This document shows positions 7,628 through 16,089 of a DNA stretch of 52,907 bases, in pieces. The DNA is taken from positions 1 through 52,907 of the forward strand of contig NZ_JMQI01000065.1 in the NCBI RefSeq assembly GCF_000695625.1. Direction: 5' to 3'. Each line of letters starts with the position of its first letter. The stretch's first letter is position 1. A program made the translations under genes and the position numbers. The notes under the pieces were generated by a model that searched no databases, had not been told where the DNA came from, and saw only the letters and a list, made by a program, of their open reading frames with translations. This stretch comes from Amycolatopsis rifamycinica. GTDB taxonomy: Bacteria; Actinomycetota; Actinomycetes; Mycobacteriales; Pseudonocardiaceae.

Positions 7628-10167
7628 TGGCCGAATGGGCTGAGATCAAGAAGGTCCTCGACGACCCGAACGTCTCGATGGCCGCCAAGTCCAAGCTGAT
7701 GGAGGAATACAGCGAGGACACGGTCAACTTCAACGACGAAGAAGAGGCGTACGCCGCCAAGTACATCGAGAACTACACCGACAGCGTCAGCTTCAACGAC
7801 GACTGGCTGCCGGGATCTTCGTCCGATGTCGACGAAGCGCTGAAGGAAGCCCAGCAGGAAGCGGCGGCCAAGAAGCAGGAACACGAGCGCGACACCGCCG
7901 CGCGGGACCAGGCGAAGAAGAACCTCGACGGAATCGCCGCGCCGACGCTGGGGGCGGGCGCGAAGAGTTCCGACGAACAGCTCGACCAGGGCAACGTCGC
8001 GGTCGACATGCTCGCGAAGTGGACCGACGAGGTCTGGAACCAGATCAAGGGCGACAACCCGAAGAAGGATTCCCAGAAGGACCTCAAGGACAAGTTCCAC
8101 GAGAACCGCGGGATCCAGTACCAGAAGTTCCTCAGCGACGCCGAAGACCTGAGCAAGGCGCACAAGGTCGTCGAGGACGCGCTGACGAAGAGCGACACCG
8201 AACTCCAGACCCTCTTCGACGCGTGGAAGGGCAAGGGCGCCAACGCGGCGGAGATCAAGTACGACGAGACGATCAAGCCGCACGCCAAGGAGCTGTCGCA
8301 GCAGATCGACGGCGCCGCGAAGCTGATCCCGCAGACGGTGACGCAGGTCTTCACCGCCGTCAAGAAGAAGGTCGACGAGGTCCTGCAGCTGCACCGCCCG
8401 GTGATCGCCGAGGCCGACATCCCGATGGCCAAGGACGTCCTCAAGATCGCCAACGGCGAAACCGAGGAATTCGACGACTTCATGAAGGTCGCCGGCTGGA
8501 TCGACGCCGTCAACGCGAAGCACGGCAACAACTCGAACCTGGCCGAGCGCCTGCAGAACGACGACGGCTGCTTCAACCAGGAGAACATCGACTACGGCCG
8601 GAACGTCTGCCGCTACTGGCGCGACGGTGCCTTCTCGACCGAGTACCAGAGCCTGATCGCCGCGTTCGACGGGTCTTGCAAGGCCGCCAAGCAGACCATC
8701 GACCAGCAGTTCGGCGCGCTGGCGCAGTACCTGGACGGCTACCGGAACCAGCTGACCGAAGCCAAGAACGAAGGCGGCGGCGACCAGACCGGGAACACGG
8801 GCAACACCGGCAACACGGGGAACACCGGCAATACCGGGAACACCGGCACCGGCAGCACGGGAAGCACCGGCACCGGGAGCACGGGCAGCACCGGGAGCGG
8901 CTCCACGACACCGTCGGCGGTCGAGCCGCCGAAGGCCGAAGAGCCCGCGAAGCCGGAGGAAGGCAAGAACCCGATCACCGGGAAGCCCCTGGAGGTCGAC
9001 CCGGCGACCGGCGAGCCGTACCCGATCGACCCGAAGACCGGCGAGGCCATCAAGGACCTCGACGACACGGACACGGTGTCGGTCAAGAAGGGCGACAACA
9101 CGATCACGATGTCCGAGCCCGACAACGCGGGCAAGCAGGACATCTCCGTGGACGACGGCCAGGGCCACAAGAAGGACTACCACCTCGACTGGGGTGACGA
9201 CGACAAGGCCGAAGCCGGCAAGGACGGCAAGGACGCCGCCGGCGCGGACAAGGCCTCGTTCGGGCCGCAGGGCAGCCAGCAGGCCGTCAAGGAGGGCCAG
9301 CCGTCGGCCGACGGCTCCTACAAGCCGGGCCCGGACGGCAAGATCCACATCCAGGACGGCAACCTCAAGATCACCGCCGAGCGGCCGGAGGGCCCGGACG
9401 GCCCGACGATCGTCACGGTCGACGACGGCAAGGGCGAGCCGACCACCTACACGCTGGACGAGAAGGACGACCCCAAGGCCGGGGACCTCAAGGCGGACGG
9501 CCTCAAGGCGGACGTCAAACCGGTGACCGACGGCGCGGTCGGCGCGGACATCCGGCACGACGCGAACGCCGAGTCCCCGCTGACGAGGGACCCGGCACCG
9601 GCCAACCCCGACCCGGGCTTCACGCGCGGCGAAGCGGCCTCCGGGTTCACCGCGCCCGGCGGCTTCGAGGGCGACCTCGGCGGTGGCGGCGGGGGCAGCG
9701 TCGGGGCCGAGCCCGCGGTGGCGACGGCCGATGCGGGCGCGGGCGCCGGTGCCGGTGCCGGTGCCGGGGATGCCACGACGACGGCCGGTGCGAGCAGCTT
9801 CGGCTCGGCCGTCACCGGGGGCGGGGCGTCGGACTTCGCCGGCGCCGTCTCGCTCGACCCGGGCGCCCAGACCGGCAGCGACACCTCGCTCCCGATGTCC
9901 GACGGCGGTGGCGGGCTCGGCGCGACGCCGGTCGATTCCGGAATGCACCAGGCCGCCGCGAGCTCGTCGGGCATGAGCGGGATGGGCGGCATGGGGATGA
10001 TGGGCGGCATGGGCGGCGCGCCGGGGGGTGGCGGTGGCGGCGACCAGCAGCGCGGCCCCAGCCAGTACCGCGTCGAGGGCGGCGTGTTCGAGACGAGCGG
10101 CGCCAAGGGCCGGATCAGCGGCTCGCTGGACGACGAGGGTGACCGTTCGATCCGGTACGACCGGTGA
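7627..10167 (+). CDS. Large acidic helical protein with GNTG repeat and Gly/Met-rich C-terminus
   Basis: This 846-residue protein has an N-terminal helical, charged region (1-380) with coiled-coil-like segments. A low-complexity GNTG/GSTG repeat follows at about 388-426. An acidic middle contains DPATGEPYPIDPKTGEA and two KGDNTI/DGNLKI-type beta units with DDGQGHKK and DDGKGEPT. The Gly/Ala-rich C-terminus includes MGGMGMMGGMGG. It has no signal peptide or membrane helix. The layout, with a small helical partner before and a coiled-coil protein after, resembles EspB/PPE-like type VII substrates with chaperones, but I recognise no defined family. It is translationally coupled to the preceding gene. 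Confidence 0.75.
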   Translation: MAEWAEIKKVLDDPNVSMAAKSKLMEEYSEDTVNFNDEEEAYAAKYIENYTDSVSFNDDWLPGSSSDVDEALKEAQQEAAAKKQEHERDTAARDQAKKNLDGIAAPTLGAGAKSSDEQLDQGNVAVDMLAKWTDEVWNQIKGDNPKKDSQKDLKDKFHENRGIQYQKFLSDAEDLSKAHKVVEDALTKSDTELQTLFDAWKGKGANAAEIKYDETIKPHAKELSQQIDGAAKLIPQTVTQVFTAVKKKVDEVLQLHRPVIAEADIPMAKDVLKIANGETEEFDDFMKVAGWIDAVNAKHGNNSNLAERLQNDDGCFNQENIDYGRNVCRYWRDGAFSTEYQSLIAAFDGSCKAAKQTIDQQFGALAQYLDGYRNQLTEAKNEGGGDQTGNTGNTGNTGNTGNTGNTGTGSTGSTGTGSTGSTGSGSTTPSAVEPPKAEEPAKPEEGKNPITGKPLEVDPATGEPYPIDPKTGEAIKDLDDTDTVSVKKGDNTITMSEPDNAGKQDISVDDGQGHKKDYHLDWGDDDKAEAGKDGKDAAGADKASFGPQGSQQAVKEGQPSADGSYKPGPDGKIHIQDGNLKITAERPEGPDGPTIVTVDDGKGEPTTYTLDEKDDPKAGDLKADGLKADVKPVTDGAVGADIRHDANAESPLTRDPAPANPDPGFTRGEAASGFTAPGGFEGDLGGGGGGSVGAEPAVATADAGAGAGAGAGAGDATTTAGASSFGSAVTGGGASDFAGAVSLDPGAQTGSDTSLPMSDGGGGLGATPVDSGMHQAAASSSGMSGMGGMGMMGGMGGAPGGGGGGDQQRGPSQYRVEGGVFETSGAKGRISGSLDDEGDRSIRYDR

Positions 10168-10186
10168 CGAGGGCCGAGGAGGGCCG

Positions 10187-10651
10187 ATGACCAGCGCCGA
10201 AGACCGGTATCGCGCGGCGATCTCGACGATGGACGCCGCGGCGCGGGAGCAGGACGAGCAGCGGGGGCTGCGCGAACGCCGGCTCGCCGAAGCCCAGCAG
10301 CAGGCCCGCGAGGGCATGCAGCGGGAGCTGGCCGCCGCGCAGAAGTACGCCGAGCACATGGACGAGCTCAACAAGCGGAAGCAGAGCGCGGGTGGCTGGG
10401 CGACGGAGAAGACGCTGGCCGACAAGTCCCGCGAGTCGCTGATGGAGTTCGGCGTCCACGACGAAGAGGCGGACACCGGCTACACGAACTACCCGACGCC
10501 CAGCTACGGGACCCCGGCCGCGGCGATCCCGCCGCGCCCGGAACCGGCGCCGGAGCCACCGGCCGCGGCGCCCGAGCCGCCGCGGCGGGGACGGCACGCG
10601 CGTCAGCCCGACGACGAGGACGATTTCTCCAGCACCAGCTGGCTGGTCTGA
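10187..10651 (+). CDS. Coiled-coil protein with Pro-rich C-terminal half
   Basis: The 154-residue product has a highly charged Glu/Arg/Gln-rich helical N-terminal half (about 15-75) predicted to form a coiled coil. A Pro/Ala/Glu-rich linker follows, and the tail is RRGRHARQPDDEDDF-rich. It starts at ATG 10187 with GAGGAGGG just upstream, 19 bp after the large protein's stop, so it closes the three-gene operon. A bidirectional hairpin follows. No family is recognised; an adaptor or chaperone for the large partner is possible. Confidence 0.7.
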   Translation: MTSAEDRYRAAISTMDAAAREQDEQRGLRERRLAEAQQQAREGMQRELAAAQKYAEHMDELNKRKQSAGGWATEKTLADKSRESLMEFGVHDEEADTGYTNYPTPSYGTPAAAIPPRPEPAPEPPAAAPEPPRRGRHARQPDDEDDFSSTSWLV

Positions 10652-10657
10652 GACCGC

Positions 10658-10691
10658 GAAGAGCCCGTCCGCGTCAGTGGGCGGGCTCTTC
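10658..10691. terminator. Bidirectional terminator hairpin between convergent genes
   Basis: GAAGAGCCCGTCC (10658-10670) pairs with GGGCGGGCTCTTC (10679-10691) across an 8-base loop with one T-G wobble. The hairpin overlaps the last codons of the hydrolase gene on the minus strand. Confidence 0.75.
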
Positions 10692-11498
10692 CTCGCGCTC
10701 GATGGGCGCGCGCTTGACGTCCGCCTCGAGCAGGGGCCGGTACTTGTCGGTGCCGGTCAGGTGGGTCAGGAAGAACGCGGTGAACAGCGCGCGGGTGAGC
10801 TGCTGGGTCTTGCGGTGCGGCTTGCCGTGCAGGAACAGCTGCGACCAGTGCTTGCCCTCGGTGACGCCCAGGTGGGACGCCTTGCCGAGGAACCGCAGCT
10901 GGACGTCTTCGCCGCCCCAGGCGCCGGCGATCGCCTCGGCGTGCGCGACGGCGGGGGCGACCAGGTCGCCTTCGGCGGCGAGGTGCAGGCCGGGGACGGT
11001 GATCGCCTTCGCCGACTCGGTGGCCGGCGGGAGCGTCTGGGCCGCGGTGATCGTGGCGACGGCCTTGAGCCGCGGCTTTTCGCTCCGGGCGTCCTGCGCC
11101 GCGGCGAGGACGGCGGAGCCGCCGCCGGTCGAGTGGCCGGCGAGGCCGAGCTTGGCGGGGTCGACGCTGATGCCGTCCGGGCCGAGCCGCACGGTGGTGA
11201 CGACGTCGAGGGTGGTCAGCAGGTCGGCGGCGAGCAGCCGGTGCGAGGGCAGCGGCCCGCGCTGGGTGTCCGGCGCGGCGGCGACGATGCCCCAGCTCGC
11301 GAGGTGCCGCAGCAGCTCCCGGTACCGATCGGGCGGCTGCAGCCACCCGTGTCCGAACGCGACGGCGGGCAACCCGAGCCCGGCGCGCGGCGTGAAGACC
11401 ACGCCGGGCAGCCCGACCAGGGCGAGGTTGCCCCGCAGGACCTCGTGCGGACCCGGGTGCGTCAACTCCGCGAGCAGCTGCTTGGGCTTGCTGGCCAT
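10674..11498 (-). CDS. Alpha/beta hydrolase (chlorophyllase/dienelactone-hydrolase-like)
   Basis: The 274-residue cytosolic hydrolase carries the nucleophile elbow GHSTGG (Ser123), an oxyanion-region FGHGW (about 48-52) and a likely catalytic Asp and His further on (AEGDLVAP; KASHLG). This pattern fits the PF12740/PF01738 group, which includes esterases acting on small or polymeric esters. The preferred start is the ATG at 11498 (MASKPKQLL); longer in-frame options run into low-complexity sequence. The substrate cannot be deduced. The gene converges on the preceding operon. Confidence 0.85.
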   Translation of the reverse strand: MASKPKQLLAELTHPGPHEVLRGNLALVGLPGVVFTPRAGLGLPAVAFGHGWLQPPDRYRELLRHLASWGIVAAAPDTQRGPLPSHRLLAADLLTTLDVVTTVRLGPDGISVDPAKLGLAGHSTGGGSAVLAAAQDARSEKPRLKAVATITAAQTLPPATESAKAITVPGLHLAAEGDLVAPAVAHAEAIAGAWGGEDVQLRFLGKASHLGVTEGKHWSQLFLHGKPHRKTQQLTRALFTAFFLTHLTGTDKYRPLLEADVKRAPIEREEEPAH

Positions 11499-11875
11499 GG
11501 CGGGAACCCTACTGTGCGAGCCCTCCCGCGGCGCGCCCGCCGCCCCGGCGCGGCGCACCCGCCCGCGGTGACGTCAGCAGCCCGCAGGGCGGCCTGCGGC
11601 AGTGTCGGGGCTTGCGGGATGTCGGCAGCCCGCGGGGGCGCCCCCCGTTTTCCACTTTACCGGCGGCCACCGACACTTTCGGCCGCTCCGCCCGCCCCCG
11701 ACCCTCCGGGTACGCGTGTCGTCCGCCCAGTCACGCGTGTCGTCCATCCAGGCACGCGTGTCGTCCCTCCGGCGCACCGGCATTGGTTCGAACCACCCAG
11801 CCGACGTCCGCGCAGGTGGGAGGCCGTTCGCGGACCCCGTCAACTCGCCGAATATCCCTCGTTAGGCTGGTGCGC
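11499..11875. repeat. Intergenic region with triple ACGCGTGTCGTCC repeat
   Basis: No gene is seen in this 377-bp divergent gap before glmS. It holds three copies of ACGCGTGTCGTCC (starting near 11712, 11733 and 11754), with a period of about 21 bp. Further upstream is a degenerate repeat of the form GTCAGCAGCCCGC / GTCGGCAGCCCGC (near 11573 and 11624). A -10-like TAGGCT at 11863-11868 lies 7 bases before the glmS GTG, which would give a leaderless mRNA. Confidence 0.6.
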
Positions 11876-13738
11876 GTGTGTGGAATCGTGGGATATGTCG
11901 GGCACCGCCCGGCTCTGGACGTCGTCCTCGGCGGGCTCCGGCGCATGGAGTACCGCGGTTACGACTCCGCCGGTGTGGCGGTCCTCGACGGCGCCGGGGC
12001 GCTGACCGTCGAGCGCAAGGCGGGCCGGCTGGCCAACCTGGAAGGCCGGCTCGACGAGGTCGGCCGCGAGCACTTCGGCGGCACCGCCGGCATGGGGCAC
12101 ACCCGGTGGGCCACCCACGGCGCCCCGATCGACCGCAACTCGCACCCGCACCGGGACGCCTCGCAGCGGGTCGCCGTCGTGCACAACGGCATCATCGAGA
12201 ACTTCGCCGCCCTGCGCGCCGAGCTGGAAGCGGACGGCGTCGAGATGGCCAGCGACACCGACACCGAGACCGCCGCCCACCTGGTGGCCCGCGCGTACAC
12301 CGAAGGCGACACCAAGGGCGACCTGACCGCCAGCGTCGCCGCCGTCTGCCGTCGCCTCGAAGGCGCGTTCACCCTGGTCGTGACGCACGCCGACCACCCG
12401 GACACGATCGTGGCCGCGCGCCGGTCGTCGCCGCTGGTCGTCGGGGTCGGCGACGGGGAGCACTTCGTCGCCTCCGACGTCGCCGCCTTCATCGAGCACA
12501 CCCGCGAGGCCGTCGAGCTCGGGCAGGACCAGCTCGTCGTCATCACCCGTGAGGGCTACGAGGTCCTGGACTTCCACGGCGACGCCGCCCAGGCGAAGCC
12601 GTTCACCGTGGACTGGGACCTCTCCGCCGCCGAAAAGGGCGGCCACGAGTACTTCATGCTCAAGGAGATCGAGGAGCAGCCCGAAGCGCTGGCCAACACG
12701 CTGCGCGGGCACTTCGAGTCCGGCCGGATCATCCTCGACGAGCAGCGCATCTCCGACCAGGACCTCCGTGACGTCGACAAGGTCTTCGTCGTCGCCTGCG
12801 GGTCGGCCTACCACTCCGGCCTGGTCGCGAAGTACGCGATCGAGCACTGGACGCGGCTGCCGGTCGAGGTCGAGCTGGCGTCCGAGTTCCGCTACCGCGA
12901 CCCGGTCCTCGACCGCGACACGCTGGTCGTCGCCGTCTCCCAGTCCGGCGAGACGGCGGACACGCTCGAAGCCGTCCGGCACGCGCGCGAGCAGAAGGCG
13001 CGTGTCCTGGCCGTCTGCAACACCAACGGCGCGCAGATCCCGCGTGAGTCCGACGCCGTGCTCTACACCCACGCCGGGCCCGAGATCGGCGTCGCCTCCA
13101 CCAAGGCGTTCCTCGCCCAGATCGCGGCGAACTACCTGGTCGGCCTGGCGCTGGCGCAGGCCCGCGGCACGAAGTACCCGGACGAGGTCGCGCGCGAGTT
13201 CGCCGAGCTGGAGGCCATGCCCGCGGCCGTCCAGAAGGTACTGTCCACTGTGGAGCAGGTCCGCGACCTCGGCCGCCGGATCGCCGACTCCAAGGCCGTG
13301 CTGTTCCTCGGCCGTCACGTCGGCTTCCCGGTGGCCCTCGAAGGCGCGCTGAAGCTCAAGGAACTCGCGTACATGCACGCCGAGGGCTTCGCCGCCGGCG
13401 AGCTCAAGCACGGCCCGATCGCGCTGATCGAAGACGGCCTGCCGGTCGTCGTCGTGATGCCCTCGCCCAAGGGCCGCGCGGTGCTGCACTCGAAGCTGGT
13501 GTCCAACATCAGCGAGATCCAGGCGCGCGGCGCCCGCACGATCGTGATCGCCGAAGAGGGTGACGAGACCGTCCGGCCGTTCGCCGACGAGCTCATCGAG
13601 GTCCCCGCGGTGCCGACGCTGCTGCAGCCGCTGGTGTCCACCGTGCCGCTGCAGGTGCTGGCCGCGGAGATCGCCCGCACCCGCGGGTACGACGTCGACA
13701 AGCCGCGTAACCTGGCGAAGTCCGTCACAGTCGAGTAA
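11876..13738 (+). CDS. glmS: Glutamine--fructose-6-phosphate aminotransferase (isomerizing)
   Basis: GlmS makes glucosamine-6-phosphate from fructose-6-phosphate and glutamine, the entry step to UDP-GlcNAc, and so works with GlmM in this window. The 620-residue protein starts MCGIVGYVG; the Cys becomes the N-terminal nucleophile of the glutaminase domain (about 2-230). Two SIS sugar-binding domains follow (about 290-430 and 460-600; ACGSAYHSG and SQSGETADT seen), and the end is KPRNLAKSVTVE. The GTG start at 11876 is fixed by the Cys requirement. No glmS ribozyme is visible. Confidence 0.97.
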   Translation: MCGIVGYVGHRPALDVVLGGLRRMEYRGYDSAGVAVLDGAGALTVERKAGRLANLEGRLDEVGREHFGGTAGMGHTRWATHGAPIDRNSHPHRDASQRVAVVHNGIIENFAALRAELEADGVEMASDTDTETAAHLVARAYTEGDTKGDLTASVAAVCRRLEGAFTLVVTHADHPDTIVAARRSSPLVVGVGDGEHFVASDVAAFIEHTREAVELGQDQLVVITREGYEVLDFHGDAAQAKPFTVDWDLSAAEKGGHEYFMLKEIEEQPEALANTLRGHFESGRIILDEQRISDQDLRDVDKVFVVACGSAYHSGLVAKYAIEHWTRLPVEVELASEFRYRDPVLDRDTLVVAVSQSGETADTLEAVRHAREQKARVLAVCNTNGAQIPRESDAVLYTHAGPEIGVASTKAFLAQIAANYLVGLALAQARGTKYPDEVAREFAELEAMPAAVQKVLSTVEQVRDLGRRIADSKAVLFLGRHVGFPVALEGALKLKELAYMHAEGFAAGELKHGPIALIEDGLPVVVVMPSPKGRAVLHSKLVSNISEIQARGARTIVIAEEGDETVRPFADELIEVPAVPTLLQPLVSTVPLQVLAAEIARTRGYDVDKPRNLAKSVTVE

Positions 13739-13756
13739 CTCGCGGGAGGCCCCGCC

Positions 13757-15196
13757 GTGCAGGGAATCTGGACCACGGAACGGATTCGCGAGGCGGAGGG
13801 GCGAGCCTTCGCCGTCACGCCCGACGGCGAGCTGATGCGGCGGGCGTCGTTCGGCCTGTCGGTTCAGCTCGCGGACTTCCTGGAGGACCACACCGGCGGC
13901 GTTTCCGGCCGCCGGGTCGTCCTGCTGGTCGGCTCCGGGGACAACGGCGGCGACGCGCTGTGGGCCGGGGCGTTCCTGCGCCGCCGCGGCGTCGCGGTCA
14001 CGGCGATCCTGCTCCAGCCCGAGCGGGCGCACGCCAAGGGGCTGGCGGCGTTGAAACGGGCCGGCGGCCGCGCGGTGCCCGCCGTGGACGGTCCACAGTG
14101 GATCGCCCGGGCGGACGTCGTGGTCGACGGCATCGTCGGCATCTCCGGCCGCGGTCCGCTGCGGCCGGAGGCGGCGCGGCTGGTCGAACTGGTGGAAGCG
14201 CCGATCGTCGCGGTCGACCTGCCCAGCGGCGTCGACCCGGACACCGGCGCGGTCGACGGGCCGGCGGTGCGGGCGGCCCGCACGGTGACGTTCGGGGCCC
14301 TTAAGCCGGTGCACGCGCTGGCGCCGTCGTGGTGCGGCGAGGTCGCGCTGGTCGACATCGGCCTCGAGCTGGACGACCCCGACCTCCGGCGCCTCGACGT
14401 CGTGGACGTCGCCGCGGCCTGGCCGGTGCCGGGGCCGGAGGACGACAAGTACAGCCAGGGCGTGGTCGGGATCGCGGCGGGCTCGGCGACGTACCCGGGC
14501 GCGGCGGTGCTCGCGGCGGGTTCGGCGGTCCGTGCGACGGCGGGCATGGTGCGCTACGCGGGCCACGCGGCCGACGTCGTCCGCGGGCAGTGGCCGGAGA
14601 TCATCGCGACGGGCACCGTCGCGGACGCCGGCCGCGTCCAGGCCTGGGCGGTCGGCCCCGGCATCGGCACGGGCGCCGAGGGCCGTGACGTCCTGCGGTA
14701 CGTGCTCGGCCGGGGCGTCCCGGTCTGCGCGGACGCCGACGCGACGACGATCATCGCGAAGTCCCCGGACGTCCTCGACGCGCGCGACCCGGACACGCCG
14801 CTGGTCCTGACCCCGCACGCGGGCGAGTACGAGCGCCTGATGGGCCGCGCGCCCGGCCCGGACCGCGTGACGGCGGCGCGCGAGGCGGCGAAGAAGTACA
14901 ACGCGGTGGTGCTGCTGAAGGGGCACGTCACGGTGATCGCGGCCCCGGACGGCCGGGTCGCGGTGAACACCCCGCGCGGCGCCTGGCTGGCGACGGCGGG
15001 CTCCGGCGACGTCCTCTCGGGCCTGGTCGGCGCCCTCCTCGCGGCCCGCCTGGACCCCTGGCTGGCGGCCGCGATGGCGGCGCACGTCCACTCCCTGGCG
15101 GGAGCGATCGCGGCCCAGAACGCCCCCACCTCGGCCTCCGGCCTGGTCCACGCGATCCCGGAGGCGATCCGCTCGATCCGCTCGCTAACTTCCTGA
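13757..15196 (+). CDS. nnr: Bifunctional NAD(P)HX epimerase / ADP-dependent dehydratase
   Basis: This 479-residue protein repairs hydrated NAD(P)H. The N-terminal NnrE epimerase domain (about 1-215) shows GSGDNGGDALWAG and VDLPSGVDPDTG. The C-terminal NnrD dehydratase domain (about 225-479) shows the ribokinase-like LTPHAGEYERL and the anion-hole/nucleotide motif GSGDVLSG. The gene follows glmS by 18 bp with a GTG start and is probably co-transcribed. The same glmS-nnr neighbourhood is known in mycobacteria. Confidence 0.95.
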   Translation: MQGIWTTERIREAEGRAFAVTPDGELMRRASFGLSVQLADFLEDHTGGVSGRRVVLLVGSGDNGGDALWAGAFLRRRGVAVTAILLQPERAHAKGLAALKRAGGRAVPAVDGPQWIARADVVVDGIVGISGRGPLRPEAARLVELVEAPIVAVDLPSGVDPDTGAVDGPAVRAARTVTFGALKPVHALAPSWCGEVALVDIGLELDDPDLRRLDVVDVAAAWPVPGPEDDKYSQGVVGIAAGSATYPGAAVLAAGSAVRATAGMVRYAGHAADVVRGQWPEIIATGTVADAGRVQAWAVGPGIGTGAEGRDVLRYVLGRGVPVCADADATTIIAKSPDVLDARDPDTPLVLTPHAGEYERLMGRAPGPDRVTAAREAAKKYNAVVLLKGHVTVIAAPDGRVAVNTPRGAWLATAGSGDVLSGLVGALLAARLDPWLAAAMAAHVHSLAGAIAAQNAPTSASGLVHAIPEAIRSIRSLTS

Positions 15197-15252
15197 GAAG
15201 ACTTATCGAGTTCTCTGTTAACTTCGCGCGGCAGATCTGGTAAGAATGCCGT
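15186..15252 (+). promoter_or_regulatory. Candidate operator/promoter of the DeoR-kinase operon
   Basis: Two direct copies of TAACTTC (15186-15192 and 15219-15225) are spaced 33 bp apart, three helical turns, as often seen for DeoR-family operators. A weak -10-like TAAGAA at 15241-15246 lies 6 bases before the GTG start, which suggests a leaderless transcript. The first copy is inside the end of the nnr gene. Confidence 0.35.
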
Positions 15253-16089
15253 GTGAGCGGCGGCACAGCAGCACCCGGAGACCGGAAGACCCGGCCGTCC
15301 GATGCCGTCGTCGAACGGCGGCGGCAGGACATCCTCGATCACGTCATCGAGCACGGCGAAGCCCGCATCGACGACCTGACGGCGAGGTTCAAGGTCAGCC
15401 TGATGACCATGCACCGCGACCTCGACGACCTGGCCGAACGCCGGCTCCTGCGCAAGCTGCGCGGCAAGGTCGAGGCCTACCCGGCGCTCACCATCGAGAG
15501 CGCCGCCCGCTTCCGCGACACGCTCCACCACGGCGAGAAGGAAGCCCTGGGCCAGGCCGCCGCGAACCACGTGCAGCCCGGCCAGACGGTCTTCGTCGAC
15601 GACTCCACCACCCTGCTCCCGCTGGTCAAGCGGCTCGCCGAGATCGACGCGCTCACCGTCGTCACCAACTCGCTGCACGCCGCCCGCCTGCTCGGCCCCC
15701 AGGTCGACGTCGTCCTCGCCGGCGGCCGCTACAGCCACGAGTACGACTCCTGCGCCGGCCCCGAAGTCCTCAACCTGCTCGACTCGATCCGCGCCGACGT
15801 CTCGTTCGTCTCGGTCACCGCCGTCGCCGTCGGCCGCCTCTTCCACCCCGACCGCGACTACGCCGAGCTCAAGAAGGCCGCGCTGAAGGTCGCGAACCAC
15901 ACCGTCCTGGTCGTCGACCACTCGAAGTTCGGCCGCACCGCCACCTACGCGCACGGCGACGTCGGCGACTACGACCTGCTGATCACGGGCCAAGCCACGC
16001 CCACCGAGGAGATCGAGGCCGCGCTGAACGCGGGGACCGCGATCGAGATCGTCGAACACGTCGCAGAGGGACAGCCCTATGACAGCTGA
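15253..16089 (+). CDS. DeoR/GlpR-family sugar-responsive transcriptional regulator
   Basis: The 278-residue protein has an N-terminal winged helix (about 20-75: RRQDILDHVIEHGEARIDDL, then MTMHRDLDDL as recognition helix). A C-terminal sugar-phosphate-binding domain follows (about 95-255), with VFVDDSTTLLPL, TNSLHAARLL and VVDHSKFGR. It overlaps the sugar kinase gene by 11 bp, so it most likely represses its own operon and responds to the kinase product. The GTG at 15253 is preceded by a possible promoter rather than a ribosome-binding site. Confidence 0.9.
   Translation: MSGGTAAPGDRKTRPSDAVVERRRQDILDHVIEHGEARIDDLTARFKVSLMTMHRDLDDLAERRLLRKLRGKVEAYPALTIESAARFRDTLHHGEKEALGQAAANHVQPGQTVFVDDSTTLLPLVKRLAEIDALTVVTNSLHAARLLGPQVDVVLAGGRYSHEYDSCAGPEVLNLLDSIRADVSFVSVTAVAVGRLFHPDRDYAELKKAALKVANHTVLVVDHSKFGRTATYAHGDVGDYDLLITGQATPTEEIEAALNAGTAIEIVEHVAEGQPYDS

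Noticed and set aside
8800..8905. Tandem short repeats as a CRISPR-like or VNTR array
   Set aside because: The repeats are codon-level GNTG/GSTG coding repeats inside an open reading frame, with no spacers.
7324..10476. Minus-strand open frame of more than 1000 codons opposite the helical-protein operon
   Set aside because: It has the composition of an antisense shadow in high-GC DNA and no domain. The plus strand has ribosome-binding sites and coupled starts.
11499..11875. glmS ribozyme or riboswitch
   Set aside because: The start codon seems leaderless and no ribozyme-like conserved core is visible.
11840..15151. Minus-strand open frame of 1100 codons opposite glmS and nnr
   Set aside because: It lies opposite two unmistakable enzymes and shows only shadow composition.
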